Positions 1 through 6,275 are shown, numbered from the stretch's first letter. The stretch: DNA of 14,330 bases from Sphingomonadales bacterium UBA658 (GCA_002299195.1 DBOA01000037.1:1-14330), one strand, 5' to 3'. The notes: generated by a model not told the origin, from the letters alone. Numbers and translations: made by a program.

Positions 1-699
1 GCGGCTGACGCAATCTGGGGTGCAGACGCGATGCTTGATTCCAGAAAAAGTCTGCAGAAATCGCATGGTGATTTTCCAGTATTCTGGTTTCAGGGTGACC
101 GGCTAGAAGCCCAGACGCGCGGTGGTCATAATGGCTATCTGTGGGATTTTCAGGGCTATTATGGCGGGCCGACAAGCCGCCTCTGGTTCAAAAGCGAAGG
201 CGAAGGTGATTTCGGTAAGGCGATTGAAGATGCTGAAGTCCAAGCTCTCTATTCGCGCGCAATAGCACCTTTTTGGGATTTTCAGCTTGGTGTGCGGCAG
301 GATGTGGCGGGAGATAGAACTACACATGCCGTTATGGGTGTGCAGGGACTAGCGCCGTATATGTTTGAAGTCGACGCGGCGGTGTTTGTATCCCATCACG
401 GCGACATCACGGCACGCATTGAAGCAGAACTTGACCAGCGCATCACTCGAAGGCTGATTTTACAGCCGAGGGCGGAAGTTACTCTGTCTGCACAAAACGT
501 TCCGCGCTTGGGGGTCGGCGCAGCTATCGACGGTGTTGAAGCTGGCGTTCGGCTTCGGTACGAGATCACACGAGAATTTGCACCCTATGTAGGCGTTGAA
601 CAAAACTGGCGCCTGGGTCGCGGTGCGGATTTCGCAAGGGGCTCGGGTGAGGACCCCTCGGTCACAAATTATGTTGTCGGCATCCGCTTCTGGTTCTGA
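1..699 (+). CDS. copB: Copper resistance protein B (CopB), 3' part; start lies left of the window
   Basis: An open frame runs from base 1 to the TGA at 697-699 with no credible start, so the gene enters from outside; the ATG at 31 is internal. About 232 residues are visible. They carry the conserved C-terminal barrel blocks of CopB outer-membrane proteins: a Trp/Tyr-rich block with WDFQGYYGG, then LWFKSEGEG, then EVQALYSRAI, GVQGLAPY, ITRRLILQPRAEV, and a terminal block with LRYEITREFAPYVGVE ending in aromatic residues (RFWF). Family knowledge: CopB is an outer-membrane, copper-sequestering partner of the multicopper oxidase CopA in periplasmic copper resistance. The Met/His-rich N-terminal region usual in the family would be outside the window, as would copA if present. 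copC starts 18 bp downstream, which supports a single cop transcript. Confidence 0.93.
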   Translation, partial: AADAIWGADAMLDSRKSLQKSHGDFPVFWFQGDRLEAQTRGGHNGYLWDFQGYYGGPTSRLWFKSEGEGDFGKAIEDAEVQALYSRAIAPFWDFQLGVRQDVAGDRTTHAVMGVQGLAPYMFEVDAAVFVSHHGDITARIEAELDQRITRRLILQPRAEVTLSAQNVPRLGVGAAIDGVEAGVRLRYEITREFAPYVGVEQNWRLGRGADFARGSGEDPSVTNYVVGIRFWF

Positions 700-717
700 G
701 TTAAAAAGGATAATGTT

Positions 718-1107
718 ATGAAATATTTCTCCCTCATTGCGAGCTTGGCACTAGTATCAGCAGCGCTTATCAGCCCTACCGCGACGTTGGCGCACAGCAA
801 GATCATGACCTCAACGCCTGCTGAGGGTGCTACAGTCGCGAAGCCGCGAGTGGTTCAGTTAAACTTCACTGAAGGCATGCTCACGCCAACTGCCGTTGCC
901 AGCATAGTAATGACTGACATGCCTGGCGTGAAAAACCATGGTGAAATGGTAATCCGCAATTTCACCCCAAGCTGGTCGAACAATAATCGGACCTTAACTC
1001 TGAGCTTGCGCCAACCGCTTCGTGCAGGAAGCTATGAAGTCCGGTGGCAGGCGGCAGGTGCAGACGGTCACCGCATGACTGGAAAAGTAAGCTTTAAAGT
1101 CAGCTAA
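718..1107 (+). CDS. copC: Periplasmic copper-binding protein CopC
   Basis: A 129-residue protein beginning at an ATG with AAAGGA a few bases upstream. Residues 1-25 form a signal peptide with probable cleavage after ATLA, so His26 becomes the mature N-terminus. This matters because CopC-type proteins bind Cu(II) through an N-terminal His together with an Asp and a His near the C-terminus. Here those would be His26, Asp116 and His118 in the ADGH block, which is followed by a TGKVSFKV beta strand. The mature part has the usual length and beta-sandwich pattern (TSTPAEGA, then LNFTEGM). There is only a short Met-containing stretch (about residues 54-77), not a long Met-rich loop, so the separate Cu(I) site of some CopC proteins may be absent or reduced. 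It sits between copB and copD and probably delivers periplasmic copper to, or buffers it for, CopD. Confidence 0.93.
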   Translation: MKYFSLIASLALVSAALISPTATLAHSKIMTSTPAEGATVAKPRVVQLNFTEGMLTPTAVASIVMTDMPGVKNHGEMVIRNFTPSWSNNNRTLTLSLRQPLRAGSYEVRWQAAGADGHRMTGKVSFKVS

Positions 1108-1116
1108 TTCCTCACC

Positions 1117-2034
1117 GTGGACGACTGGCTATATCCATTATTGCGTTTTGCCCATTACACACTGTTATTGGGGCTGTTTGGGATAACGGCTTTTCGCTGC
1201 ATCGGGTTACGCGCGACATTTGCGTCGCAATCTACACGTCAGGATAACGGGGTACTGGCCGTCGCTGCGGTGGTGGCACCTGTCCTGACTATCACGTTAA
1301 TGTTTTTGAGTATTGCCGCCATGATGGCGCAGCCTGTCTGGCAACTAGAGTGGACCACGATCGAGGCTATGGTGATGTCGACCAGTATTGGTTGGGCGTT
1401 TCTGGTACGGCTTGTACTTCTGCTTGCAGCCGCCATTTTGATGATGTTTGGAAGAACATCAACTGCCGTTTCGGTTGCCGCCCTGCTGTTCGGATTGGCT
1501 CTCACTACCCTTGCCTGGAATGGTCACGCTGCTGCGACAGAAGGGACATTGGGTACAGTGCACAGGTTGAACGATGCGGCACATCTATTAGCCGCTGGTC
1601 TTTGGATTGGAGCTATTGGCTGGTTTTTGCACTTGACCAGGGTTGCTCGCCGCCAGCCCCACCTTTTTGCGCCTGTATCCTTACTCTCTGACATGCATCG
1701 GTTCGCTCCACTGGGTTCACTGCTTGTTTGCGTGGTTGGCATCACGGGGATAATAAACGCACAACTTATCTTCGGGTTGCACAACAGTGCTGACGTGTTG
1801 AAAACGAATTATGGCTGGCTTCTTGTCGCCAAGATCGCACTGGTCGGCTTCATGCTTTTGTTCGCTGCGCGGAACGCACTGCTTGGACGGCGACTTCCAG
1901 CCGCCCCGCATTCGGTCGATATTAGTTCTACCCTTGCAAAATTGCGGACCAGCCTTGCGGCAGAGGTCACTTTGGCTCTAGCAGTTCTCGGGCTGGTTGC
2001 TTTCATCGGCATGATGTCGCCGTTGGCCCACTAA
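1117..2034 (+). CDS. copD: Inner-membrane copper protein CopD
   Basis: A 305-residue, strongly hydrophobic protein starting at GTG 9 bp after the copC stop. There is no clear ribosome-binding site, which suggests translational coupling to copC. Hydrophobic segments suggest about eight membrane spans. Conserved CopD-family features include the first-helix His (RFAHYTLLLGLFG, near residue 13), the GH pair at 146-147, His159 and His166 in HRLNDAAHLLAAGLWIG, and the C-terminal NYGWLLVAKIAL segment before an ARN motif. Family knowledge: CopD is an inner-membrane partner of CopC, proposed to move copper from periplasm to cytoplasm. Length is normal for a stand-alone CopD without a CopC or YcnI fusion. 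The substrate is inferred from the family and from context. Confidence 0.9.
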   Translation: MDDWLYPLLRFAHYTLLLGLFGITAFRCIGLRATFASQSTRQDNGVLAVAAVVAPVLTITLMFLSIAAMMAQPVWQLEWTTIEAMVMSTSIGWAFLVRLVLLLAAAILMMFGRTSTAVSVAALLFGLALTTLAWNGHAAATEGTLGTVHRLNDAAHLLAAGLWIGAIGWFLHLTRVARRQPHLFAPVSLLSDMHRFAPLGSLLVCVVGITGIINAQLIFGLHNSADVLKTNYGWLLVAKIALVGFMLLFAARNALLGRRLPAAPHSVDISSTLAKLRTSLAAEVTLALAVLGLVAFIGMMSPLAH

Positions 2035-2073
2035 AACCGGCCATTTAAGTTCACTAACGAGGGGTACAAGGTT

Positions 2074-2592
2074 ATGAAAATCCAGCATGAAGCGGTTGGG
2101 CGAACAGCACGCCTTGTGGGATTAGCGTTAACGCCTTTATTGTTGGTAGCCATTCATGCCGATGCCAATGCGATGTCATCGGCGGCTAACTTGTCACTTC
2201 AATCAGATGCTGCCGATACCGCAACCGACGTTGTAAATGCGTTTCATGCTGCGCTGAAGCATGGCGACACCAAAGCAGCGCTCAATCTAATGGCAGACGA
2301 TGTCGTCATTTTCGAGTCCGGTGGCGTCGAACGAAATCGGGCCGAGTATGAAGCGCACCATCTGAAGTCCGACGCGGCCTTCAGTGCCGCAACAACAAGA
2401 ACGCCCATCAGTCAAACCATCGCTTCCGACGGAAACTTCTCATCCGTTATGAGCGTTGAGTTCGTAAAAGGAACCTTCCGTGATCGTCCGGTTAATAGTC
2501 GGTCGGTTGAAACGATGGTGCTGCGCAAAACCGAAGGGCGATGGCGCATAATTCATATTCACTGGTCGTCAGCAAGCATTAAGAGTAAATAA
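2074..2592 (+). CDS. Secreted NTF2-like (SnoaL/DUF4440-type) protein at the end of the cop run
   Basis: A 172-residue protein with GAGGGG 9 bp before its ATG and a start 39 bp after copD, probably the last gene of the cop transcript. Residues about 11-33 form a signal sequence (cleavage probably after ANA), so it should be exported. Residues about 48-166 match the NTF2-like cone fold used by SnoaL and DUF4440 proteins: an amphipathic helix DVVNAFHAALKHGDTKAAL, then LMADDVVIFESGG, and a terminal strand ETMVLRKTEGRWRIIHIHWS. Two His residues lie in the final strand (HIH, 161-163), plus a His pair at 95-96. Whether they bind copper cannot be told from sequence. Family members range from enzymes to small-ligand carriers, so no reaction is assigned. 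A periplasmic role in copper tolerance is inferred only from position. Confidence 0.75.
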   Translation: MKIQHEAVGRTARLVGLALTPLLLVAIHADANAMSSAANLSLQSDAADTATDVVNAFHAALKHGDTKAALNLMADDVVIFESGGVERNRAEYEAHHLKSDAAFSAATTRTPISQTIASDGNFSSVMSVEFVKGTFRDRPVNSRSVETMVLRKTEGRWRIIHIHWSSASIKSK

Positions 2593-2910
2593 TGTTGAAT
2601 GCCTCGGTGAGCAAATTCATCCCAGAAAGCCGCCAGGTTGACGCGTGTTGAACGACCGAACCTCCGTAAAGTTAGCGGCATCTAACATCACTTTTCTCAG
2701 GCCTAACGTCCGCATTACCAGTTTCCATATCTAAAAGCGGTCAGTCCGCTCTCGGCCCAAATATAGGCGTTCAGCTTTGCGCTAGCGCACCTTAACCAAG
2801 GTGTGTTTGGTCTAAAGCAGGTAAATTCTGTGCTGTTGCAGAAGAACTAGAAAATCGTGCATCAGTGCTAAATGTTCTGACGACGGACAGTTGGCATCAA
2901 ACGCAGAATG
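2593..2910. other. Gene-free gap with palindromes and one dispersed-repeat copy
   Basis: This 318-bp gap lies between two convergent genes and has no supportable coding frame. It holds repeat copy 1 (about 2703-2770). Just after it, two adjacent perfect inverted repeats occur: TGCGCTAGCGCA at 2778-2789 and CACCTT-N4-AAGGTG at 2788-2803. Neither is followed by a clear T-tract on either strand, so a terminator role for the convergent transcripts is only possible. Confidence 0.6.
2703..2770 (+). repeat. Dispersed intergenic repeat, copy 1
   Basis: The centre reads AAAGCGGTCAGTCCGCT followed by CTCGGCCCAA, with short arms AGCGG and CCGCT. It is flanked by GCATTACCAGTTTCCATA on the left and TATAGGCGTTC on the right. 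The left flank matches copy 3 (GCATTGCCTAGTTTCATA) and the right flank (GCTTTGC) matches copy 2, so homology extends beyond the palindrome. No coding role is apparent. Confidence 0.6.
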
Positions 2911-3267
2911 TCAGTCAGACTGCGGAGGCACCTTCGGTTTGAACCCGCGATAAATGAACCAACCAAACGGCGACAATAACAACAACACTATGGGGCCAAA
3001 TAGACCGATAGTTATGGCATACGAAACTTTGTCGCTGCCTCTAGTGGACATCTGCCCCCAATATATGTGCCTGTCGGAGTAGAAAGGGTGGGCGAAGCCC
3101 TCAGGATGTTGTTTATTGAATTGGTCGTTTTCCTTATCAAGTTTAGCAATTTCCGCCATCGCGGAGTCGATTTCTTGATTGCCTTTCCAAGCAACAAAGG
3201 ACCAGCCAACAACCCAAAAGATCGCAAACACTATCGCCGTACGCTTCAGGCCCATTTTTATATTCAT
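2911..3267 (-). CDS. Small two-span membrane protein, function unknown
   Basis: An open frame of 118 residues from the ATG at 3267; upstream in-frame starts (ATG at 3288, TTG at 3291) are possible. The 3267 start is preferred because it is preceded by a GGGGTGG stretch at plausible distance and because the protein then opens MNIKMGLKRT directly before a hydrophobic segment. Membrane spans lie at about residues 9-27 and 85-106. Between them is a roughly 55-residue soluble loop, charged at first (EIDSAMAEIAKLDKEND), then holding HPEGFAHPFYSDRHIYWGQ with several His and aromatic residues. By the positive-inside rule this loop probably faces the periplasm. I do not recognise the family. Low GC and position among repeats fit an accessory gene; it converges with the cop run. 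Confidence 0.55.
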   Translation of the reverse strand: MNIKMGLKRTAIVFAIFWVVGWSFVAWKGNQEIDSAMAEIAKLDKENDQFNKQHPEGFAHPFYSDRHIYWGQMSTRGSDKVSYAITIGLFGPIVLLLLSPFGWFIYRGFKPKVPPQSD

Positions 3268-3615
3268 TCCGCCACCCCGGCAGAGCATCAATCGCTACGT
3301 CCATTTTATCATGATAGCAGGGCGTGCAGGTCAATATGATTTCCGATTGATTAGATCGAGCGCTGCTAAGCTGCCGCCCTCAGATCACACTAGGGTTTTT
3401 CCTTTAGAACTGAGCTAGTGGTGAAGGGAGGAGTTGGCCAGGTGGGCGTCAGCCTTCACTGCACACACCAACCATGGGAGGAACTGGCGCTTAGCGATGA
3501 TGCTTATCTTCTTTCGGATTTTTGTACAGTTTCGTGTAACCAGTGGAACCTTCTGCACGAAAAGCGGACAGTCCGCTCACAGCCCAATTAATGACCCTCC
3601 GCTTTGCCCGCAGAT
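3268..3615. other. Gene-free gap upstream of the small membrane protein
   Basis: No convincing gene is seen in this 348-bp gap. It contains dispersed-repeat copy 2 (about 3550-3610). It also has an imperfect direct repeat, GGGAGGAGTTGGC at 3426-3438 and GGGAGGAACTGGC at 3476-3488 (11 of 13 identical). The promoter for the minus-strand gene ending at 2911 should lie near 3270-3340, but no box is clear enough to call. Confidence 0.5.
3550..3610 (+). repeat. Dispersed intergenic repeat, copy 2
   Basis: The centre reads AAAGCGGACAGTCCGCT with perfect 6-bp arms AGCGGA and TCCGCT around a 3-base loop. It continues CACAGCCCAATTAATG and then TCCGCTTTGCCC, matching the right flank of copy 1 (TTCAGCTTTGCGC). 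Its last part touches the 3' end of the neighbouring minus-strand gene, which ends at 3616. Confidence 0.6.
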
Positions 3616-3912
3616 CTAATCGTGTTCCCCATCGGCCCTGCGTCCCGACCCTTTGCCAAAGACGCTTGGCCTGATAGTTGCGGTTGTATAGGTCGCAATC
3701 GTAATGGCAGCGGCACCGATCAAAACGACGTGCCCGATCAGATTGAAAGCAAAGAATGTATAGCTGCCGATTGCAAGGCTAAATGCAAGAACCCACATGG
3801 CGCCTAACGCTTGCAGAACATAGTGCCGCGTTGAGACATCAGGAATATGCCGGAGCGGACTAACATCGCTGTTAAATATGAAATTCCAGGCGTTAACCAA
3901 TAATTTTTTCAT
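3616..3912 (-). CDS. Small membrane protein, function unknown, divergent from fasciclin gene
   Basis: A 98-residue protein with an ATG at 3912 and a GGGAG ribosome-binding site about 7 bp upstream, which makes it a believable gene despite its size. It starts with a short amphipathic stretch (MKKLLVNAWNFIFN) and a loop containing RHIPDVSTRHYV. Two hydrophobic spans follow at about 33-53 and 57-78 (LGAMWVLAFSLAIG and GHVVLIGAAAITIATY). It ends in a charged tail (GKGSGRRADGEHD). His61 lies at the start of the second span. The family is not recognised and no enzyme motif is seen. It is transcribed away from the fasciclin gene across a 125-bp shared upstream region, so the two may be co-regulated. 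Confidence 0.65.
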   Translation of the reverse strand: MKKLLVNAWNFIFNSDVSPLRHIPDVSTRHYVLQALGAMWVLAFSLAIGSYTFFAFNLIGHVVLIGAAAITIATYTTATIRPSVFGKGSGRRADGEHD

Positions 3913-3988
3913 TTGTCTCTCCCTCAGCCCCAGAAATATGAAACAGACCTGCCTTTATCTAGTCATTTTTCCGTGCCACCTAAAGCTG

Positions 3989-4009
3989 AATCTCGATAAT
4001 TTAGAGATT
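3989..4009. promoter_or_regulatory. Inverted repeat in the divergent region before the fasciclin gene
   Basis: AATCTC (3989-3994) and GAGATT (4004-4009) are perfect 6-bp arms around a 9-base AT-rich spacer. The repeat ends 28 bp before the fasciclin start and lies between two divergent genes, so it could be an operator or a 5' leader hairpin. Arm length is modest and chance occurrence is possible. Confidence 0.35.
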
Positions 4010-4037
4010 AAGTGTCTTGAAACAGGAGAACTCAATC

Positions 4038-4595
4038 ATGAAACGTACAAATCGTTTAATCGCCGCACTCGCATTGGCAACTTCAGCCCTCGTCGGCACA
4101 GCAGTCATGGCTGACCAACACAAGATAGGAGACCATAGCAAGATGGCCCCAACGAAAAATATCGTTGAAACCGCGTCAGCCGTGCCAGCTCTGAGCACAT
4201 TGGTCGCCGCTGTGACGGCTGCTGGCCTTGTCGACACGCTCGCAAGCCCAGGTCCATTTACCGTATTTGCGCCAACCAACGCCGCCTTTGAAAAGCTTCC
4301 CGCAGGTACCGTTGGTACGCTCGTGAAGCCAGAAAACAAGGTAACACTGACCAAAATCCTGACCTATCATGTGGTTGCTGGCAAATTGACTTCTACTGAC
4401 ATCGTCGCGGCAATCAAGGCAGGCGGTGGCAACGCTTCAGTGACAACCGTCGCAGGCGAAAAGCTGTCCGCGCGTTTGTCGGGTAACAGCGTCGTCATCA
4501 CCGATGGCAAGGGCGGACAGTCTACCGTGACCACCGTTGACCTCATGCAGTCAAACGGCGTTGTGCACGTCATTGATTCTGTATTGCTGCCTTAA
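4038..4595 (+). CDS. Secreted fasciclin (FAS1) domain protein
   Basis: A 185-residue protein. The ATG at 4038 is chosen because AGGAGA (4024-4029) sits 8 bp upstream; an in-frame TTG at 4017 would lie upstream of that site. Residues 1-25 are a signal peptide (cleavage after VMA). Residues about 40-185 form one FAS1 domain with both signature regions: the H1 box GPFTVFAPTNAAFEKLP (72-88), the central TYHVVAGKL (109-117), and the terminal H2 box NGVVHVIDSVLLP (173-185). Family knowledge: bacterial single-domain FAS1 proteins are secreted or surface-associated and act in adhesion or matrix binding; none is known to be an enzyme. The short stretch after the signal peptide is His/Met-containing (DQHKIGDHSKM). 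Metal binding there would be speculation, though the copper genes lie near. A terminator-like hairpin follows the stop, so it is probably monocistronic. Confidence 0.93.
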   Translation: MKRTNRLIAALALATSALVGTAVMADQHKIGDHSKMAPTKNIVETASAVPALSTLVAAVTAAGLVDTLASPGPFTVFAPTNAAFEKLPAGTVGTLVKPENKVTLTKILTYHVVAGKLTSTDIVAAIKAGGGNASVTTVAGEKLSARLSGNSVVITDGKGGQSTVTTVDLMQSNGVVHVIDSVLLP

Positions 4596-4606
4596 TTGAT
4601 AGCTTT

Positions 4607-4645
4607 GGTGCCGGTCGCTTTACCCCCCGTTCAGCGACCGGCGCC
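4607..4645 (+). terminator. Terminator-like hairpin after the fasciclin gene
   Basis: GGTGCCGGTCGCT (4607-4619) pairs with AGCGACCGGCGCC (4633-4645) over 13 positions with one G-U pair, and the loop is 13 bases. It starts 11 bp after the fasciclin stop. The following CTTTGC is a poor T-tract, so efficiency is uncertain, but stem length and position fit an intrinsic terminator. Confidence 0.65.
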
Positions 4646-4827
4646 CTTTGCATATTCTTGCGTGCCATGTGTGATGAGCACGTCATCTCCCAAAACCCCA
4701 CCCATATCGATATCGAGAAGTATCACTAGCCTCGCGTAATGTGGGGCGCAGTCTTTGCATGAGGCTTCAGAAATGAGGGTACGGACATAGGAAGTATCCG
4801 TTGCCACCGTATCGTGTGTCGGACTGA

Positions 4828-4892
4828 CCTCTGCATTGCCTAGTTTCATAACGCAAAGCAGACATTCCGCTCCCGGCCCACAACTAGACATA
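4828..4892 (+). repeat. Dispersed intergenic repeat, copy 3
   Basis: The centre reads CAAAGCAGACATTCCGCT followed by CCCGGCCCACAACTAGACAT. The left flank GCATTGCCTAGTTTCATA aligns with copy 1 (GCATTACCAGTTTCCATA). One arm base has changed, so the central hairpin carries a mismatch (AGCAGA against TCCGCT). It has the same orientation as copies 1 and 2. Confidence 0.6.
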
Positions 4893-4992
4893 CACGGTGA
4901 TTATGGCCTGCTGTGCTGGCCTGCGGCTATGATGCCCCCTGAACGAGCAAAACAACATGTAAGAAGGAACTGTGGGTCCCATCAGCCCGAAT

Positions 4993-5052
4993 GGGGGGGG
5001 TGCCACCCCGGTGGGGTCTCGATTAGCAGGGGTTTTGAAGGGGGTGGGGGGG
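4993..5052 (+). other. G-rich tract with a G-quadruplex-compatible pattern
   Basis: Five runs of four or more G occur at 4993-5000, 5013-5016, 5029-5032, 5040-5044 and 5046-5052. The segment 5029-5052 alone fits four G3+ runs with loops of at most 7 bases when the final 7-G run is split. Nearby, GGGGT-GCC-ACCCC and ACCCC-GGT-GGGGT offer two competing short hairpins at about 4997-5017. Confidence 0.5.
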
Positions 5053-5175
5053 TACTTTTAGGTGCGAGGTAGACGGTGACTAGCCCAAGACTGTTCATTC
5101 CTGTTCGCTCGCAGTCAGGGTATATGGGGGTACGATTGGTGGTGCTTTCTATACAATCTTTAAAAATATTACATA

Positions 5176-5197
5176 TAATCAATATTATAATTGATTA
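5176..5197. repeat. Perfect 8-bp inverted repeat in AT-rich DNA
   Basis: TAATCAAT (5176-5183), spacer ATTATA, ATTGATTA (5190-5197). The 22-bp element lies in the most AT-rich part of the window and has the size of a dimeric repressor operator, but no adjacent gene start is within usual operator distance. Confidence 0.5.
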
Positions 5198-5224
5198 ATA
5201 TGATGCCTCTTCCGGCACCATATA

Positions 5225-5238
5225 TTGCTTGTAAGCAA
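5225..5238. repeat. Near-continuous palindrome TTGCTT-GT-AAGCAA
   Basis: Perfect 6-bp arms around a 2-base centre, 27 bp after the previous inverted repeat and in the same AT-rich island. It could be a protein-binding site or a remnant of mobile DNA; nothing in the sequence decides this. Confidence 0.4.
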
Positions 5239-5421
5239 CAGATTAATAATAATATTTCCACTTATCTTTACACAATGTGCGCCTGATTAAAGCGGGTGGC
5301 GTAATCCCATGGGTTGTCCATCGTGCAAACATTTGGGGCTGATGCCTGCGTAAGTTAACCGGCCTTAAGCTCGGGCCCTCGCGGCTGCACCATGCCCTTC
5401 ATTCAGATATATCGGCTATCT

Positions 5422-6054
5422 TCATTTGCCGGTGACTTCGATCATAACCTCATTCCGGCGCATGAAAGGAAGTGTCCAAGGCGCATTGTAAAATGCGTAT
5501 TGGGGCACACTGGTGGCAGTCAGGCCCCGCTCCGCCATGAATACCCGTAGCTCAGCTTCGTGTGCGTCAAGTGAACCCTGACCCGCGAACCCCGAAAAGC
5601 GGATCACCGCAAATCGCGTCGCTGGCACTTCAATCAACGCGACTTTGGGATTGACCGGCTTCGGCAGCGTTTCCATCGTATATTCTGAAGGCATCACAAA
5701 ACGCACATTCCACGATTTGCCTGAAGCTTGCTGAATGACGGGTGCGGTCATTGCGATCTTTTCGCTGGGCTGCTGCATCACGGGTGCAGTCATCGCGACT
5801 TTTGTCGACGATAGATTGTTGCCAAAAATATAATCCGCAATAATGCGGAAACCGCGCTGTATCGCTGTATCCCGATCCCCTTCGACCGTTGCTTCTGCAA
5901 CAATTGTCGGGCCATATTCGCGGATCTCTAGGTTGCCGCTTTTACTGGAAACCGCATAATCAGGCGTTTCGACATTACTTGCCATAGCACTCCAAGTGAT
6001 CGCACCAACACTGACAAGCCCCGCAGCAGCCAACAAAATCCATTTTTTACGCAT
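5422..6054 (-). CDS. SOUL-family haem-binding-type protein with N-terminal export signal
   Basis: A 210-residue protein from the ATG at 6054; an in-frame TTG at 6063 is less likely. Residues 1-25 (MRKKWILLAAAGLVSVGAIT...) form a signal peptide or single membrane anchor, so the domain should act in the periplasm. Residues about 30-207 match the SOUL domain: YAVSSKSGNLEIREYGPTIVAE, a RGFRIIADYIFGNN helix, the MTAPV motifs, the FVMPSEYTMETLPKP region, VIRFSGFAG, and the terminal YNAPWTLPFMRRNEVMIEV. The MTAPV block is duplicated as two 14-residue units (86-99 and 100-113), a known trend in the family. Animal SOUL/HBP proteins bind haem or tetrapyrroles; the role of bacterial members is poorly defined. 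It is flanked by gaps on both sides and appears monocistronic. No strong ribosome-binding site is seen. Confidence 0.9.
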   Translation of the reverse strand: MRKKWILLAAAGLVSVGAITWSAMASNVETPDYAVSSKSGNLEIREYGPTIVAEATVEGDRDTAIQRGFRIIADYIFGNNLSSTKVAMTAPVMQQPSEKIAMTAPVIQQASGKSWNVRFVMPSEYTMETLPKPVNPKVALIEVPATRFAVIRFSGFAGQGSLDAHEAELRVFMAERGLTATSVPQYAFYNAPWTLPFMRRNEVMIEVTGK

Positions 6055-6275
6055 TATAGCCAACTTTCAGAATATTGGTGAAGGCTATCATGATGCCGTT
6101 ACCTGATCAAACTCTTACAGGTAAAAGGCCCGGTCAGGCTGAATGTTCCACACCGGCGGCGCGATTGCGAACGAACTTCTTTTGGAACAGCGTTAATCAA
6201 CCGCGCAAGGTGGAGCCGCTTGCGGCGGGAGGCATATTTGGAGACGCAACGTCCGATTGCGTGGGCGCTCGACGC
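6055..6275. other. Gap between VOC and SOUL genes with weak hairpins
   Basis: No gene seen. For transcripts leaving the VOC gene on the minus strand, an ACGCAA-N7-TTGCGT hairpin (6244-6262) and a GCCGC-TT-GCGGC hairpin (6215-6226) occur. Neither has a T-tract on that strand, so they are weak terminator candidates. The SOUL promoter must lie within 6060-6200 but is not clear. Confidence 0.4.

Larger units (their letters stand above)
4646..5421. other. Long gene-free region with repeats, G-rich tract and AT-rich palindromes
   Basis: About 775 bp with no gene I can support. In order it holds dispersed-repeat copy 3 (about 4828-4892), a G-rich tract (4993-5052), a second GGGGGTAC near 5126-5133, and an AT-rich stretch (about 5150-5280) with two inverted repeats. 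A return to average composition precedes the SOUL gene. Short frames here overlap the repeat and the terminator and have no recognisable protein content. The mixture looks like decayed accessory DNA at a module boundary. Confidence 0.6.

Noticed and set aside
3300..3480. Possible insertion-sequence remnant in the gap
   Set aside because: Translations on both strands are broken by stops and match no transposase motif; no terminal inverted repeats were found.
4017..4037. Upstream TTG start for the fasciclin gene
   Set aside because: The clear AGGAGA site lies downstream of this TTG and serves the ATG at 4038, which also gives a normal signal peptide.
4631..4891. 86-residue minus-strand open frame after the fasciclin gene
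   Set aside because: It overlaps the terminator hairpin and dispersed-repeat copy 3, has no ribosome-binding site or recognisable protein pattern, and its start lies inside the repeat.
5090..5160. Possible tRNA or attachment-site tRNA fragment near the GACTG...CAGTC pair
   Set aside because: No cloverleaf, T-arm consensus or acceptor pairing could be formed around it.
6181..6200. GGAAC followed by GTT as an EcfG-type promoter
   Set aside because: The spacing between the two elements is only 3 bp, far from the 16-17 bp needed.
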